A stretch of DNA of 64,000 nt from Asaia bogorensis (GTDB lineage Bacteria; Pseudomonadota; Alphaproteobacteria; Acetobacterales; Acetobacteraceae). Where the stretch lies: assembly GCA_945868845.1 (NCBI GenBank), contig CAMBMS010000011.1, forward strand, positions 18,604-82,603, in the 5' to 3' direction. The notes beneath the pieces are model-generated. The model did not search any database, was not told the DNA's origin, and was given only the letters and a program-made list of their open reading frames with translations. Position 1 is the stretch's first letter, and the number at the start of each line of letters is the position of its first letter. Both the position numbers and the translations under genes were made by a program. Shown in pieces: positions 51,035 to 59,703 of this stretch.

Positions 51035-53092
51035 ATGGCAGCGGCCATCAACCAGACGACAACATCCAACGCGAACGAGGTCGGCCGGGTCGATGCCGAG
51101 GACCTCGAGTATTCCGGCGGCCGACGAGAGCAGAGGCCCTGGGAGCAGAAGCTGTTCTTCTGGTTGTGTGCCGGCTTCTCCGCCTTTCACCTCTGGGTGC
51201 TGGTCGGGCCCGTCGTGGTCAAGGAAATCGATACAGCCCTTGGGCTCGGACAGGTATTTTACCGCGCGGTTGCAGCCAACATCGACCAAGAGCTGTTCCG
51301 CGCCATCCACCTGGCGTGGGGCGCCACCCTTGGCTTCGGTTTCTACAGCCTGGCGAAAGGTCGCGGCACCCAGGGCATCCGCGGGTACGACTGGCTGCTG
51401 ATGCTGATGGCGCTAGCCTGCGCCGTCTACATGTGGCGCAACCTCGGCGACCTGCAGATGAACCAGGGTGCCGTCTATGAAACGCCCGACCTCGTCTACA
51501 GCCTGGTTGGCCTCGTCGTGGTGTTCGAGTTCACCCGCCGCACAGCCGGCAACGCGCTCACGATCATCGTCGGCGCCTTCTTGCTCTACGCCATGTTAGG
51601 CCACGTCTTTCCCGAAGGTTCGGCGCTCTACCATAACAAGTCCCTAACCGACGTTTGGTTCATCTTTCCGTACCTCTACAGCAACCTCGGTATCTTCGGG
51701 CCGACTCTGGAGGTGTCGTCGACCTTCATCATCATGTTCACCGTGTTCGCCGCCTTTCTCGGGCGCTCCAGGGCCGGTGACTACTTCAACGACCTAGCGG
51801 TGGCGCTAGTCGGTTGGGCACGCGGCGGTCCGGCCAAGGTGGCCGTAATCTCGGGTATCATGTTCGGCTCGGTGAGTGGCTCCTCGGTCGCTAACGTCGT
51901 GGCGTCGGGTGCGGTCACCATTCCGATGATGCGCCGCGTCGGCTACGACCGGAACACCGCCGGTGCCATCGAGGCGACCTCGTCGACCGGCGGCCAGATC
52001 ACGCCCCCGGTGCTGGGCGCCGCCGCCTTCATCATGGCCGAAGCGACGGGCATCAAGTACGCCGAGATCGCGGCAGCGGCGATCATTCCCTGCCTGCTAT
52101 TCTATATCGCCTGTTATGCCCATTGCGATCTACACGCCGCCAAGCACGGGCTGCGCGGCATCCCGCGCGCCGCGCTGCCGCGTCTGGGGCCATTGTTGAT
52201 ACGCCTCTACATGCTGGCACCCCTCGCGGTGCTGATCTGGGCATTCATCGTCGGATACTCGGCCTTCCTCGCCGCCACGCTCGGCATGGGACTCTGCATC
52301 GTCGTCAGCTGGTTCAACGGCATCCAATTGTCAAAAAACGGGATCGCGTGGCGGTACAGCGACGACGTCATGGGTGGCCGCGCAGTGATCGAGGCACTCG
52401 AGAGCGGTGCCAAGGACTGCATCCAGCTCGTGGCCGTCTGCGCCGCCGCCGGCGTCATCGTGGGCGTGATCGCATTAACCGGCGTCGGTGGCCGCTTCGC
52501 CCAGATCATGCAGGCGATCGCCGGCGAGAACCAGCTGCTGGCGATGTTCTTTACTATGGTGATCACCACCATCCTCGGCATGGGCATGCCGACCACGGCG
52601 GCCTACGCCATTGCCGCCGCCGTGGTGGCTCCCGGCCTGCAGCAGATCGGAGTGCCCAAGTTGGTGGCGCACATGTTCATCTTCTACTTCGCCGTCCTGT
52701 CGGCAATCACGCCGCCGGTCGCCGTGGCCTCGTTCGCTGCTGCCGGCATGGCAAGGGGAGATCCATGGAAGACGTCGTGGATCGCCGTCAAAATGGGACT
52801 GGCCACCTTCCTGGTGCCGTTCATGTTCTTCTACAGCCCCGTGCTGCTGGGGCAGGGCACCTTTTGGGAGATCGCCCATACGTTCGTCACCGCCGCGATC
52901 GGCGTCTGGCTACTGGCCTGCGCCACCGAGGGCTGGCTCACCGAGGCGCTCTCGCTGGTGCCGCGCGCGGTCCTGGCCTCGGCCGCCATCTGCCTTATCG
53001 CGCCGGACACGATCACCGACCTGGTCGGCATTGCCCTGGCGGCGGTCGCCTGGGCCCTTCAATATTACATATTCCGGGTGCGCCATACCTGA
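51035..53092 (+). CDS. Fused TRAP transporter permease (DctQM, TAXI type)
   Basis: A 685-residue inner-membrane protein in which the small (DctQ-like, about residues 30-200) and large (DctM-like) permease domains are joined. SKVAVISGIMFGSVSGSSVA-like GPAKVAVISGIMFGSVSGSS and TIPMMRRVGYDRNTAGAIEA are signatures of the fused 4TM/12TM family, as is SSTGGQITPPVLGAAAFIMA. It imports an organic acid using sodium, with the TAXI binding protein encoded just upstream. AGGGGA precedes the ATG. The C-terminal hydrophobic domain after residue 560 is typical for the fused type. Confidence 0.93.
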   Translation: MAAAINQTTTSNANEVGRVDAEDLEYSGGRREQRPWEQKLFFWLCAGFSAFHLWVLVGPVVVKEIDTALGLGQVFYRAVAANIDQELFRAIHLAWGATLGFGFYSLAKGRGTQGIRGYDWLLMLMALACAVYMWRNLGDLQMNQGAVYETPDLVYSLVGLVVVFEFTRRTAGNALTIIVGAFLLYAMLGHVFPEGSALYHNKSLTDVWFIFPYLYSNLGIFGPTLEVSSTFIIMFTVFAAFLGRSRAGDYFNDLAVALVGWARGGPAKVAVISGIMFGSVSGSSVANVVASGAVTIPMMRRVGYDRNTAGAIEATSSTGGQITPPVLGAAAFIMAEATGIKYAEIAAAAIIPCLLFYIACYAHCDLHAAKHGLRGIPRAALPRLGPLLIRLYMLAPLAVLIWAFIVGYSAFLAATLGMGLCIVVSWFNGIQLSKNGIAWRYSDDVMGGRAVIEALESGAKDCIQLVAVCAAAGVIVGVIALTGVGGRFAQIMQAIAGENQLLAMFFTMVITTILGMGMPTTAAYAIAAAVVAPGLQQIGVPKLVAHMFIFYFAVLSAITPPVAVASFAAAGMARGDPWKTSWIAVKMGLATFLVPFMFFYSPVLLGQGTFWEIAHTFVTAAIGVWLLACATEGWLTEALSLVPRAVLASAAICLIAPDTITDLVGIALAAVAWALQYYIFRVRHT

Positions 53093-53252
53093 CGCCATTA
53101 CCTACATCAGCTGCGACACCGACGGCGTGCTCTGGAAGAAGACGCTCGAAACCTTGCTCCGACCGCTCGATTTCCGTTCCTTCGACAGGCTCGGTGACAG
53201 GGCCGATATCGAGGTGGAGCTCGCCTGGAAGTCGCATAACATCAATCAATAG
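53093..53252 (+). CDS. Possible short or truncated coding region after the TRAP permease
   Basis: Directly after the permease stop a frame reads ITYISCDTDGVLWKKTLETL then PLDFRSFDRLGDRADIEVEL and ends TAG at 53250. The composition looks coding and matches the codon use of the TRAP genes, but there is no ATG, GTG or TTG in the right place; an ATT at 53097 would have to serve. It may be the remnant of a third gene of the operon. Family not recognised. Confidence 0.35.
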
Positions 53253-53306
53253 TTGCGCCAGAGCCTCATCCTCTAAATGTACCGGATCTGTCTCAGATTA
53301 TCTGAC

Positions 53307-53610
53307 TGACCTGAGCCCCAAGTTCCCTCCAGTCAAAAATAGAGTCTTAGGTTTCTATAACGCCCATCGTGACGGTGTTTTTCTGCCCCGGCCTTCCTCT
53401 TCCGTGCCGTCGCGCGCAGCCTGAGTTAGGGTTGGCCGCAGCCCATCGCCGAATGCGGCCGGACCTCGTTGTAGTCACGCTGCTAAACCATCAACGCCGA
53501 CCGCGCATGCGCCAGAGAGATAAACAACCTCTCGTTCAGGCATTCATCGCGCAACCGACCGTTGAGGCTCTCCACGAACGCTTTCTGCTGCGTCGATGGG
53601 CCTGTTTATA
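53307..53610 (-). mobile_element. IS3-family remnant: right end and C-terminus of OrfB
   Basis: On the minus strand from 53610 the frame reads KAFVESLNGRLRDECLNERL then FISLAHARSALMV, a TAG, and QRDYNEVRPHSAMGCGQP, the last catalytic Glu region and C-terminus of IS3 OrfB. It ends with a terminal repeat reaching 53307 (plus-strand TGACCTGAGCCCCAAG). The last 65 bases match in inverted orientation the remnant at 11831-11896. The element lacks its left part and carries a stop. Confidence 0.78.
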
Positions 53611-53680
53611 TCTCCGCTCAACAGCACCTGAGGGCTTGGTGCCGCAGAATCCGCATGCCGAGCCATAGCCGACATGAGGA

Positions 53681-53696
53681 TATTTCACGTGAAACA
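53681..53696. promoter_or_regulatory. parS-like ParB-binding site
   Basis: TATTTCACGTGAAACA matches the bacterial parS consensus TGTTTCACGTGAAACA at 15 of 16 bases, with the perfect inner palindrome TTTCACGTGAAA. It is the only such site I found in the window. It is followed by an AT-rich stretch (53697-53745) holding AATCCACAG, similar to but not a perfect DnaA box. It lies in intergenic DNA before rmuC. Confidence 0.6.
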
Positions 53697-53768
53697 ATCC
53701 ACAGATTTATTATATTTTTGATACGTAATTTTAGACATCGACCCGCCTTACCAGGATCCTGGACCCGG

Positions 53769-54989
53769 TCACGGCGGCGTCTCTTCCTCCAGATCTCCCG
53801 TCGCGTTATCCAGTTCTAACAGTTGCTCAGCCTGCGCTGCGTCCAGCACCTCCACTTCGCGCAGCTTCCGCCCCATCGCCCGCGTGCGCGTCCGCGCCTG
53901 CTCAATCGTGCGGGTGAACGTTCCCGCTTGGTTCAACAGCCGCTCCAGCACCCCGTCCATCTTCAGCATTTCGGTCTTTGTCGCCCCCAGCAGATGACGG
54001 ATCTCGTCCGCATTCTGCTCCAAGGCCAGGGTGACGAAGCCCAAATGGATCGTGTGCAGCAACGCCGGAAACAGACTAGGCCCTAGGATCAGAACGCGCT
54101 GTACCCGCCCCACCTCGTCGATCAGCCCGGGGATGCGTGCCACCTCGGTATAAAGCGCATCGGTGGGGAGATAGAGGATGGCGAATTCCACCGTCACGGG
54201 AGGCACGATGTATTTGCTGGCGATCTTCTTGGCCTCCTCACGAATCCGCCGCTCCAACGCCCGGCTGGCCAGCCGTTCGCCCTCCATATCGCCGGCCTCG
54301 CTGGCATTCAGTAGGCGTTCGTAATCCTCCACTGGAAATTTCGCATCGATCGGCAGCACCGGTCGATGCTCGCCGCGCATCGGCATCAGCACGGCGAACT
54401 CCACCATCTCTTCCGAATCGCCGCGTACCTTGTGGTTGGTCAGGTAGGCGCCCGGCGGCAGAATATCGTCCAGCATGGCGCGCACCTGTGTCTCGCCCCA
54501 GCCGCCGCGCGTCTTCACGTTACCGAACAGCCGCTTGATGTCGGCGATCTGCACCGTCACCGCCTGCACATCGGCCATGGCTTTCTGTACTGCGGTGAAC
54601 TGGTCGATGACCCGGGCAAAACTATTCGTCATCTGCTTCTCGACCGCCGCATGCAGTTGCTCGTTCACACCGCGCTGGATCTCTGTCAGCTTCGCCTCCA
54701 GCACGGCCCGCGTGGTCTCAAACTGCGTGCTCAGCCGCTGGCTCGCCTGATCCTGCATTTGCGTGAGCGCGAGGCGCAGGGTTCCGTCCAGGGCCGCGAT
54801 TCGCGCCGCCGTATCGGCCGTCGCCGCCTGAAACGCCGTGCGCACGCTGTCGCCATCCGCCCGCTGCCCGGCCAGCGCCTGCTCAACGCTCAGTCGCAGC
54901 CGCGCATGATCCGCGCCACGGCGCCAGAACAGCACCAGCAGCACGACGACAGCGGCCAAGGTCAGAAGCAGAACAGGATCAAGGGACAT
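53769..54989 (-). CDS. rmuC: RmuC-family DNA recombination protein
   Basis: A 406-residue protein. One N-terminal membrane helix (VLLLTLAAVVVLLVLFW, residues about 5-21) is followed by a long coiled coil (residues about 30-150) and the RmuC nuclease-like domain: KTRGGWGETQVRAMLDDILP (about 177-196), VLPIDAKFPVEDYERLL with the PD-(D/E)xK-type acidic residues, and YIVPPVTVEFAILYLPTDAL. RmuC limits inversions and recombination at short repeats in E. coli. The start at 54989 removes 18 non-conserved residues. It ends with an acidic tail. Confidence 0.93.
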   Translation of the reverse strand: MSLDPVLLLTLAAVVVLLVLFWRRGADHARLRLSVEQALAGQRADGDSVRTAFQAATADTAARIAALDGTLRLALTQMQDQASQRLSTQFETTRAVLEAKLTEIQRGVNEQLHAAVEKQMTNSFARVIDQFTAVQKAMADVQAVTVQIADIKRLFGNVKTRGGWGETQVRAMLDDILPPGAYLTNHKVRGDSEEMVEFAVLMPMRGEHRPVLPIDAKFPVEDYERLLNASEAGDMEGERLASRALERRIREEAKKIASKYIVPPVTVEFAILYLPTDALYTEVARIPGLIDEVGRVQRVLILGPSLFPALLHTIHLGFVTLALEQNADEIRHLLGATKTEMLKMDGVLERLLNQAGTFTRTIEQARTRTRAMGRKLREVEVLDAAQAEQLLELDNATGDLEEETPP

Positions 54990-55107
54990 GGCACAAATCC
55001 AAGGGAGAAAATGATTATCCGCCCTCCCAACGCTCCCCGCCACACTTGTCGCCGTCGGACCACTCGGGCATCATTGTCTCCCTTTCGCCCCACCACACAG
55101 ATGCACG

Positions 55108-55554
55108 ATGACGCAGGTCTGCACATACGACGATTTCTCCGTGGGCCAGGTCCTGCATTCCCCGCGCGGGATCACCATCGACCGTGCCCGCCTCATTGCC
55201 TTTGGCGAGGAATTCGACCCGCAACCCGCCCATCTGAGCGAGGAGCTGGCTGCCAAAAGCCAATTCGGGGAACTCGTCGCCAGCGGCTGGCACACCGGCT
55301 GTGTATCGATGCGGCTGCATACGGAAACCTATCGCATCGCCGATGGCGGCCTCGGCGCGGGTATCGAGAAAATGAACTGGCTCCGCCCCGTCAAACCGGG
55401 CGACGTCCTGCGCGTGGAAATCACCGTCCTCACGCTGCGCCCCTCCCGCTCCCGCCCCGATCGCGGCCTGATCACCTTCCACACCAGAACGATAAACCAA
55501 AACAACGAGGCGGTAATGGAAATGACCTCGAACGTCCTTGCCCCCCGCCGTTAG
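55108..55554 (+). CDS. MaoC-family dehydratase (hotdog fold)
   Basis: A 148-residue single hotdog protein. YDDFSVGQVLHSPRGITIDR (7-26) and FGEEFDPQPAHLSEELAAKS (about 32-51) hold the Asp and His of the hydratase-2 motif, and SGWHTGCVSMRL (about 61-72) is the following conserved turn. (R)-specific enoyl-CoA hydratase activity is likely, although some members have other roles. It converges on selD with 17 bp between. No acyl-CoA gene is adjacent. Confidence 0.87.
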   Translation: MTQVCTYDDFSVGQVLHSPRGITIDRARLIAFGEEFDPQPAHLSEELAAKSQFGELVASGWHTGCVSMRLHTETYRIADGGLGAGIEKMNWLRPVKPGDVLRVEITVLTLRPSRSRPDRGLITFHTRTINQNNEAVMEMTSNVLAPRR

Positions 55555-55571
55555 GGCATTTGTCGCTGACG

Positions 55572-56618
55572 CTAAGTGACCACGATCCCAGCGGGGCCGG
55601 CGGCGAGGCTACCGATGATCGCCGCCTGGGCAAAGCCGCTGGCATGCGCCAGTTCCAGAACCGCGGCCGCACCTTCCGGCGCCACCGCGATCAGCAGGCC
55701 ACCGCTGGTTTGCGGATCGCATAGCAAGCCACGCTGCCAGTTCGCCATCCCGGCAGGCAAGGCGACATCGGCGCCGTAGCTGACCCAGTTCCGCCCCGAA
55801 GCGCCGGTGACGAAGCCCTCGCGCGCCAACCGGTCGGCATCGCGCAGCACCGGCACATCGGTGGCACTTATCTCCCCGCGCAGGCCGGAGCCCCGGCATA
55901 GCTCCAGCCCGTGCCCCAATAGACCAAAACCTGTGACATCGGTCACCGCATGCACCCCCGCCATGTCGGGCAGCCGCGCGCCGATGGCGTTCAACTGCGT
56001 GGTGGAGGAGATCATCACTTCATACAGATCGGGCGCCAGCAATTCCTGTTTCAGCGCCGCGCTATAGATGCCGACGCCGATGCCCTTGGTAAGAATGAGA
56101 GCGTCGCCCGCGCGCGCGCCGCAATTGCGCTGCACCCGGTCGGGATGCACCAGCCCGAGCGCCACCAGACCATAGATCGGCTCCGGGCTGTCGATGGAAT
56201 GCCCGCCGGCCACCGGAATGCCCGCCGCGGTGCACGCCGCCGCCCCGCCGGCCAGGATATCCTGCACGTCCTCCAGCGCGATTTTCCCCACCGGAATACC
56301 AACAATCGCCAGCGCCAGGATCGGCGTGCCCCCCATGGCATAAACGTCGGAAATCGCATTCGTTGCGGCGATACGGCCAAAATCGAACGCGTCATCGACG
56401 ATCGGCATGAAGAAATCCGTCGTCGCCACCAGTGCCTGCGTATCATTCAAACGATAGACGGCCGCGTCGTCCGAGGTTTCCGTGCCAACGAGAAGATTGC
56501 TCCACATCGCCCCGGTGGGCATTTTGTGCAGAATGTCCCGCAACACGGCCGGGGCGAGCTTGCAGCCGCAACCGCCGCCATGCGCTAGGCTAGTCAGGCG
56601 CGGAAAAGGATGGTCCAT
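55572..56618 (-). CDS. selD: Selenide, water dikinase
   Basis: A 348-residue enzyme making selenophosphate from selenide and ATP. The N-terminal GGGCGCK has C17 and K20 at exactly the E. coli positions; the active residue is Cys, not selenocysteine. [13 protein letters not shown] and [20 protein letters not shown] contain the metal-binding Asp residues. GAGGA precedes the ATG. It is divergent from selA with only 32 bp between starts, so the two share a control region. Together with selA and tRNA-Sec it forms the selenocysteine group. Confidence 0.96.
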   Translation of the reverse strand: MDHPFPRLTSLAHGGGCGCKLAPAVLRDILHKMPTGAMWSNLLVGTETSDDAAVYRLNDTQALVATTDFFMPIVDDAFDFGRIAATNAISDVYAMGGTPILALAIVGIPVGKIALEDVQDILAGGAAACTAAGIPVAGGHSIDSPEPIYGLVALGLVHPDRVQRNCGARAGDALILTKGIGVGIYSAALKQELLAPDLYEVMISSTTQLNAIGARLPDMAGVHAVTDVTGFGLLGHGLELCRGSGLRGEISATDVPVLRDADRLAREGFVTGASGRNWVSYGADVALPAGMANWQRGLLCDPQTSGGLLIAVAPEGAAAVLELAHASGFAQAAIIGSLAAGPAGIVVT

Positions 56619-56650
56619 AGCTTTTCGTCCTCAAAACGGTCCCACCCAGA

Positions 56651-58045
56651 ATGCCACAAGATCACGTGCACATGCAGCCCGGTAAAAATCCCCTGCGCGC
56701 CCTGCCCTCCGTTCAGAGTCTACTGGAGGGCGCGGAGGGTCTAATCGCCGCCAGCTCGCACGGCGCCACCACGCGCGCCTTGCGCCAGGTAATGGAGGAA
56801 ATCCGTGCCACGCACAGGCCCGGTAAGGCCTTGCCGGGCCCGGACACCATCATCGCGCGGGCCGCCGCCTTGCTACATGACGAAAGCCAACCGATCCTGC
56901 GCCGCGTCATCAACGCAACCGGCATCATCCTGCACACCAATCTCGGCCGCACGCCATTGGCACAGCCCGCCATCGCGGCGATGGCCGAGGCCGCGCGCGG
57001 CTATACCAATCTCGAATTCAATCTGGCCAACGGAAAACGCGGCGAGCGCCTACAAAATGTTGAGGCGCTGTTATACGAATTAACTGGCGCGGAAGCCGCC
57101 CTCGTCGTCAACAATAATTCGGCCGCGGTGCTCCTTACTCTCTCGGGGCTCGCTGCCGGCGGCGAGGTGATCGTCTCGCGGGGCGAACTGGTGGAAATCG
57201 GCGGCGGTTTCCGCATCCCCGATGTCATCGTGCAGGGCGGCGCGCGCCTGGTAGAAGTCGGCACCACCAACAAGACGCGCTTAGCCGATTACCGCGCCGC
57301 CATCACCGAACATACACGTGCGCTACTGAAAATCCATCAAAGTAATTTTCGTATCGTCGGATTCACAGAATCCGCATCGCTGCAAGATCTTTCTCTCCTT
57401 GCACGCGAAAATAATCTTCTGCTTATTGAGGATCTTGGCAGCGGCACCCTGCTTGATCTCGAACCCTTAGGCCGTCCGCATGAACCAACGGTAAAAAAAT
57501 CCATCGCTGCCGGCGCCGACATCGTCACCTTCAGCGGCGATAAGCTATTGGGCGGCCCACAATCAGGGCTCATCGTCGGCCGCGCGGCCGCGATCAACCG
57601 TTTGCGCCGCCATCCGCTGCTGCGTGCGCTACGCATCGACAAGATTTCGCTGGCTGCGCTGGAAGCGACGCTTCGGTTGCTGCGGGACCCTGCGACGGCA
57701 ATAACGGAAATCCCGGTCCTGCGCATGCTCGCCCAGCCTCTTGCTGCCCTACAGGCACGCGCAGAAATTCTTACCGGGGCGCTGCGCGATATCGCCGATG
57801 TCCGTATCGAATCCAGCCACGGCTATGCCGGCGGCGGCGCATTGCCCACGGATGCCATCGCCTCCGTCGCCGTCAGTGTTTCTGTCCATGGCCAGCCCAC
57901 CGAAACCCTCGCTGCGCGCCTGCGCGCGCATCATCCTGCCATCGTCGGACGCATCGCCGGCGACCGGCTTCACCTGGACATGCTGGCCATGACGGACGCG
58001 GAAGCGGAGGAAATCGCCCAAGCCGTCCAAACGGTAATTGCCTAA
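56651..58045 (+). CDS. selA: L-seryl-tRNA(Sec) selenium transferase
   Basis: A 464-residue PLP enzyme that converts seryl-tRNA-Sec to selenocysteyl-tRNA-Sec. NATGIILHTNLGRTPLAQPA (about residues 96-115) is the SelA signature, and TFSGDKLLGGPQSGLIVG carries the PLP lysine K298. Length equals the E. coli enzyme. The start is uncertain within seven codons because a second ATG lies at 56672. tRNA-Sec follows 55 bp downstream on the same strand. Confidence 0.96.
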   Translation: MPQDHVHMQPGKNPLRALPSVQSLLEGAEGLIAASSHGATTRALRQVMEEIRATHRPGKALPGPDTIIARAAALLHDESQPILRRVINATGIILHTNLGRTPLAQPAIAAMAEAARGYTNLEFNLANGKRGERLQNVEALLYELTGAEAALVVNNNSAAVLLTLSGLAAGGEVIVSRGELVEIGGGFRIPDVIVQGGARLVEVGTTNKTRLADYRAAITEHTRALLKIHQSNFRIVGFTESASLQDLSLLARENNLLLIEDLGSGTLLDLEPLGRPHEPTVKKSIAAGADIVTFSGDKLLGGPQSGLIVGRAAAINRLRRHPLLRALRIDKISLAALEATLRLLRDPATAITEIPVLRMLAQPLAALQARAEILTGALRDIADVRIESSHGYAGGGALPTDAIASVAVSVSVHGQPTETLAARLRAHHPAIVGRIAGDRLHLDMLAMTDAEAEEIAQAVQTVIA

Positions 58046-58100
58046 CAGCGCGCCAGCGCGGATAAGGATCCAACCGCGCGCCAACGCGGACAAAGGCGAT

Positions 58101-58190
58101 GGAAGCGATCGGGGTCTGGTGGCCCCCCTGGTCTTCAAAACCAGCGGCTCGCCACAAGCGGGTGGTGGGTTCGATTCCCATCCGCTTCCG
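58101..58190 (+). tRNA. selC: tRNA-Sec (anticodon TCA)
   Basis: The extended acceptor GGAAGCGA opens the gene and CCGCTTCC closes it (one A-C mismatch at the eighth pair). The anticodon arm CTGGT-CTTCAAA-ACCAG gives TCA. A long extra arm (CGGCTCGCCACAAGCGGGTG region) and T arm with GGTTCGATTCC follow; the discriminator is G. The encoded end is CCG rather than CCA. It reads UGA codons through SelB and follows selA directly. Confidence 0.93.
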
Positions 58191-58254
58191 CCGTGCCACA
58201 GTGCGGTGCTTGGCCCGTGGCCAGCACCAGTAACAGAAAAAATCGCCACCACGG

Positions 58255-58831
58255 TCACCGCGCCGTCAGAAGCGCCCACATCCCCACCGCGGTCATCTCA
58301 TAGACAAAGCCATGGGGCGTGGAGAGATACGTCCCCGCGATCAGCACCGAAGCGCTGACCACCCCCGCGGCGCAGCGGTCGCACCGCCAGACCAGTTCCA
58401 CCATGAGCAGAAACATCCCCCCCTGCGCCCCCCAGGCGAGCCAGCGGAATACCCCTCAGTCCGGCAAGGTAATCCGCACCATCGGCATTAGCCGCTTCTG
58501 CAACACCGTCCATCCCCGGCCAGAACATCCGCGCCACGTCGATCGGCAACGCCTGGAACGGCGCCATGATCAGCAGGAAAAACGGCGGGTGGGGATAGGG
58601 CAGAAAATTATCGAACCCCGGCACCTCAGCGCGCTGAACCAGGCGCAGCGCAGCTTCGTGGTTCATATCAGCCGGTAGATAAAACAGCGCAAACCACCTG
58701 AAACTCCACAGCCCGACATAATCGGTAAAGATCGCAGCGCCAAGCAGCATGAAGATCGCGAGATGCAACCCGTTATAGACGGCGAGCAATACCCCGACGA
58801 TCGCCAACAACACCCAGCCCAGTCCTGCCAC
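58255..58831 (-). pseudogene. Frameshifted GT87-type membrane glycosyltransferase
   Basis: The minus-strand frame from 58831 reads LLAIVGVLLAVYNGLHLAIF, ADMNHEAALRL, and GFDNFLPYPHPPFFLLIMAP, the conserved N-terminal loops of a DUF2029/GT87 mannosyltransferase-like protein. Near 58500 the frame shifts and continues as LAWGAQGGMFLLMVELVWRC and LIAGTYLSTPHGFVYEMTAV, ending at TGA 58255. A middle part of roughly 150 residues is missing. The gene is dead. It lies beside tRNA-Sec, a typical spot for insertions. Confidence 0.68.
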
Positions 58832-58864
58832 CCTTCACCGTCTCGTCGTTCACCGCGTCAGGGT

Positions 58865-59683
58865 TTACCGTTCCTGGCGCTTCACGAAATCGCGCATCAT
58901 CCCCAACGCCCGCACGGCGCTCGCCGAGGTCGGATCGCGCGGCACGAAGGCATGCTGCTCCCCTGGAAACATCTCTAACGTGATTTCGCCTCCAGCGCGG
59001 CGGTATGAATCGGCGAAGCGCGCCGCCATGTCCGGCGTTAGGTTATCGTCATTATCGCCTTGCATGATCAGCGCCGGTGGGAGGGAAAGCTTCTCGCTCC
59101 GATCCAGAATGTGTTGCGGGCTACCCTCCTTCATCGCCGCGATATCGGGCCAGAAAGCGTGATGCGCCGCCACTAGACGATCATTACCCCGTTCTTGTTG
59201 CACGCGATAGCGCGCGACCGGATCAGCGACCGGCCAACAGAATATCGCATAGGCCAAGCTGGCATCCGGCGCGCCCGGCAAGGGCGCCGCCGCATAGCGT
59301 ACATCGCGCGGGCGCAGCACGTTCAGCTGCAACAGATGTCCACCCGACGACGTACCCAATCCGCCCACCCGTTCCGCGCGCGTGGAAAAATCTGCCGCAT
59401 GCGCCTTGAACCAGCGAATGCCAAAGTTAATATCAGCAACCGTGTCGGGATAGCCCTTGTCCGGCGGAATCCGAAAATCGAGGGAAAAGACGACAATCCC
59501 CGCTGCTGCTAGATTTTCCGCAATGGAGACATTGTTTAACCGGTCGCCGGCCACCCACGCACCGCCATGCACCTCCACAACCGCGGGAAACGGCCCGCTG
59601 CCCCCGGGCTGATACAACCGCGCCAGCAAAGGCCGCCCCTCCGGCCGGTAATAAACTAGATCGCGCACCTGAAAATCCGCCAC
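58865..59683 (-). CDS. Alpha/beta-hydrolase, HSL-type esterase
   Basis: A 272-residue cytosolic esterase. VEVHGGAWVAGD (36-47) is the HGG oxyanion motif of the hormone-sensitive-lipase group, GTSSGG (about 110-115) is the nucleophile elbow, and MQGDNDDNLTPD and GEQHAFVPRD supply the Asp and His. The start is GTG with GGGAG six bases upstream. It is 20 bp downstream of the deacetylase gene on the same strand, so they may be co-transcribed. Substrate unknown. Confidence 0.9.
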   Translation of the reverse strand: MADFQVRDLVYYRPEGRPLLARLYQPGGSGPFPAVVEVHGGAWVAGDRLNNVSIAENLAAAGIVVFSLDFRIPPDKGYPDTVADINFGIRWFKAHAADFSTRAERVGGLGTSSGGHLLQLNVLRPRDVRYAAAPLPGAPDASLAYAIFCWPVADPVARYRVQQERGNDRLVAAHHAFWPDIAAMKEGSPQHILDRSEKLSLPPALIMQGDNDDNLTPDMAARFADSYRRAGGEITLEMFPGEQHAFVPRDPTSASAVRALGMMRDFVKRQER

Positions 59684-59703
59684 TGTTCGCTCCCGCGCCT
59701 CGT

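Noticed and set aside
52123..53424. A 433-codon frame overlapping the fused TRAP permease
   Set aside because: It is a shadow frame, rich in Arg and Gly as typical for misread GC-rich DNA, with no family match.
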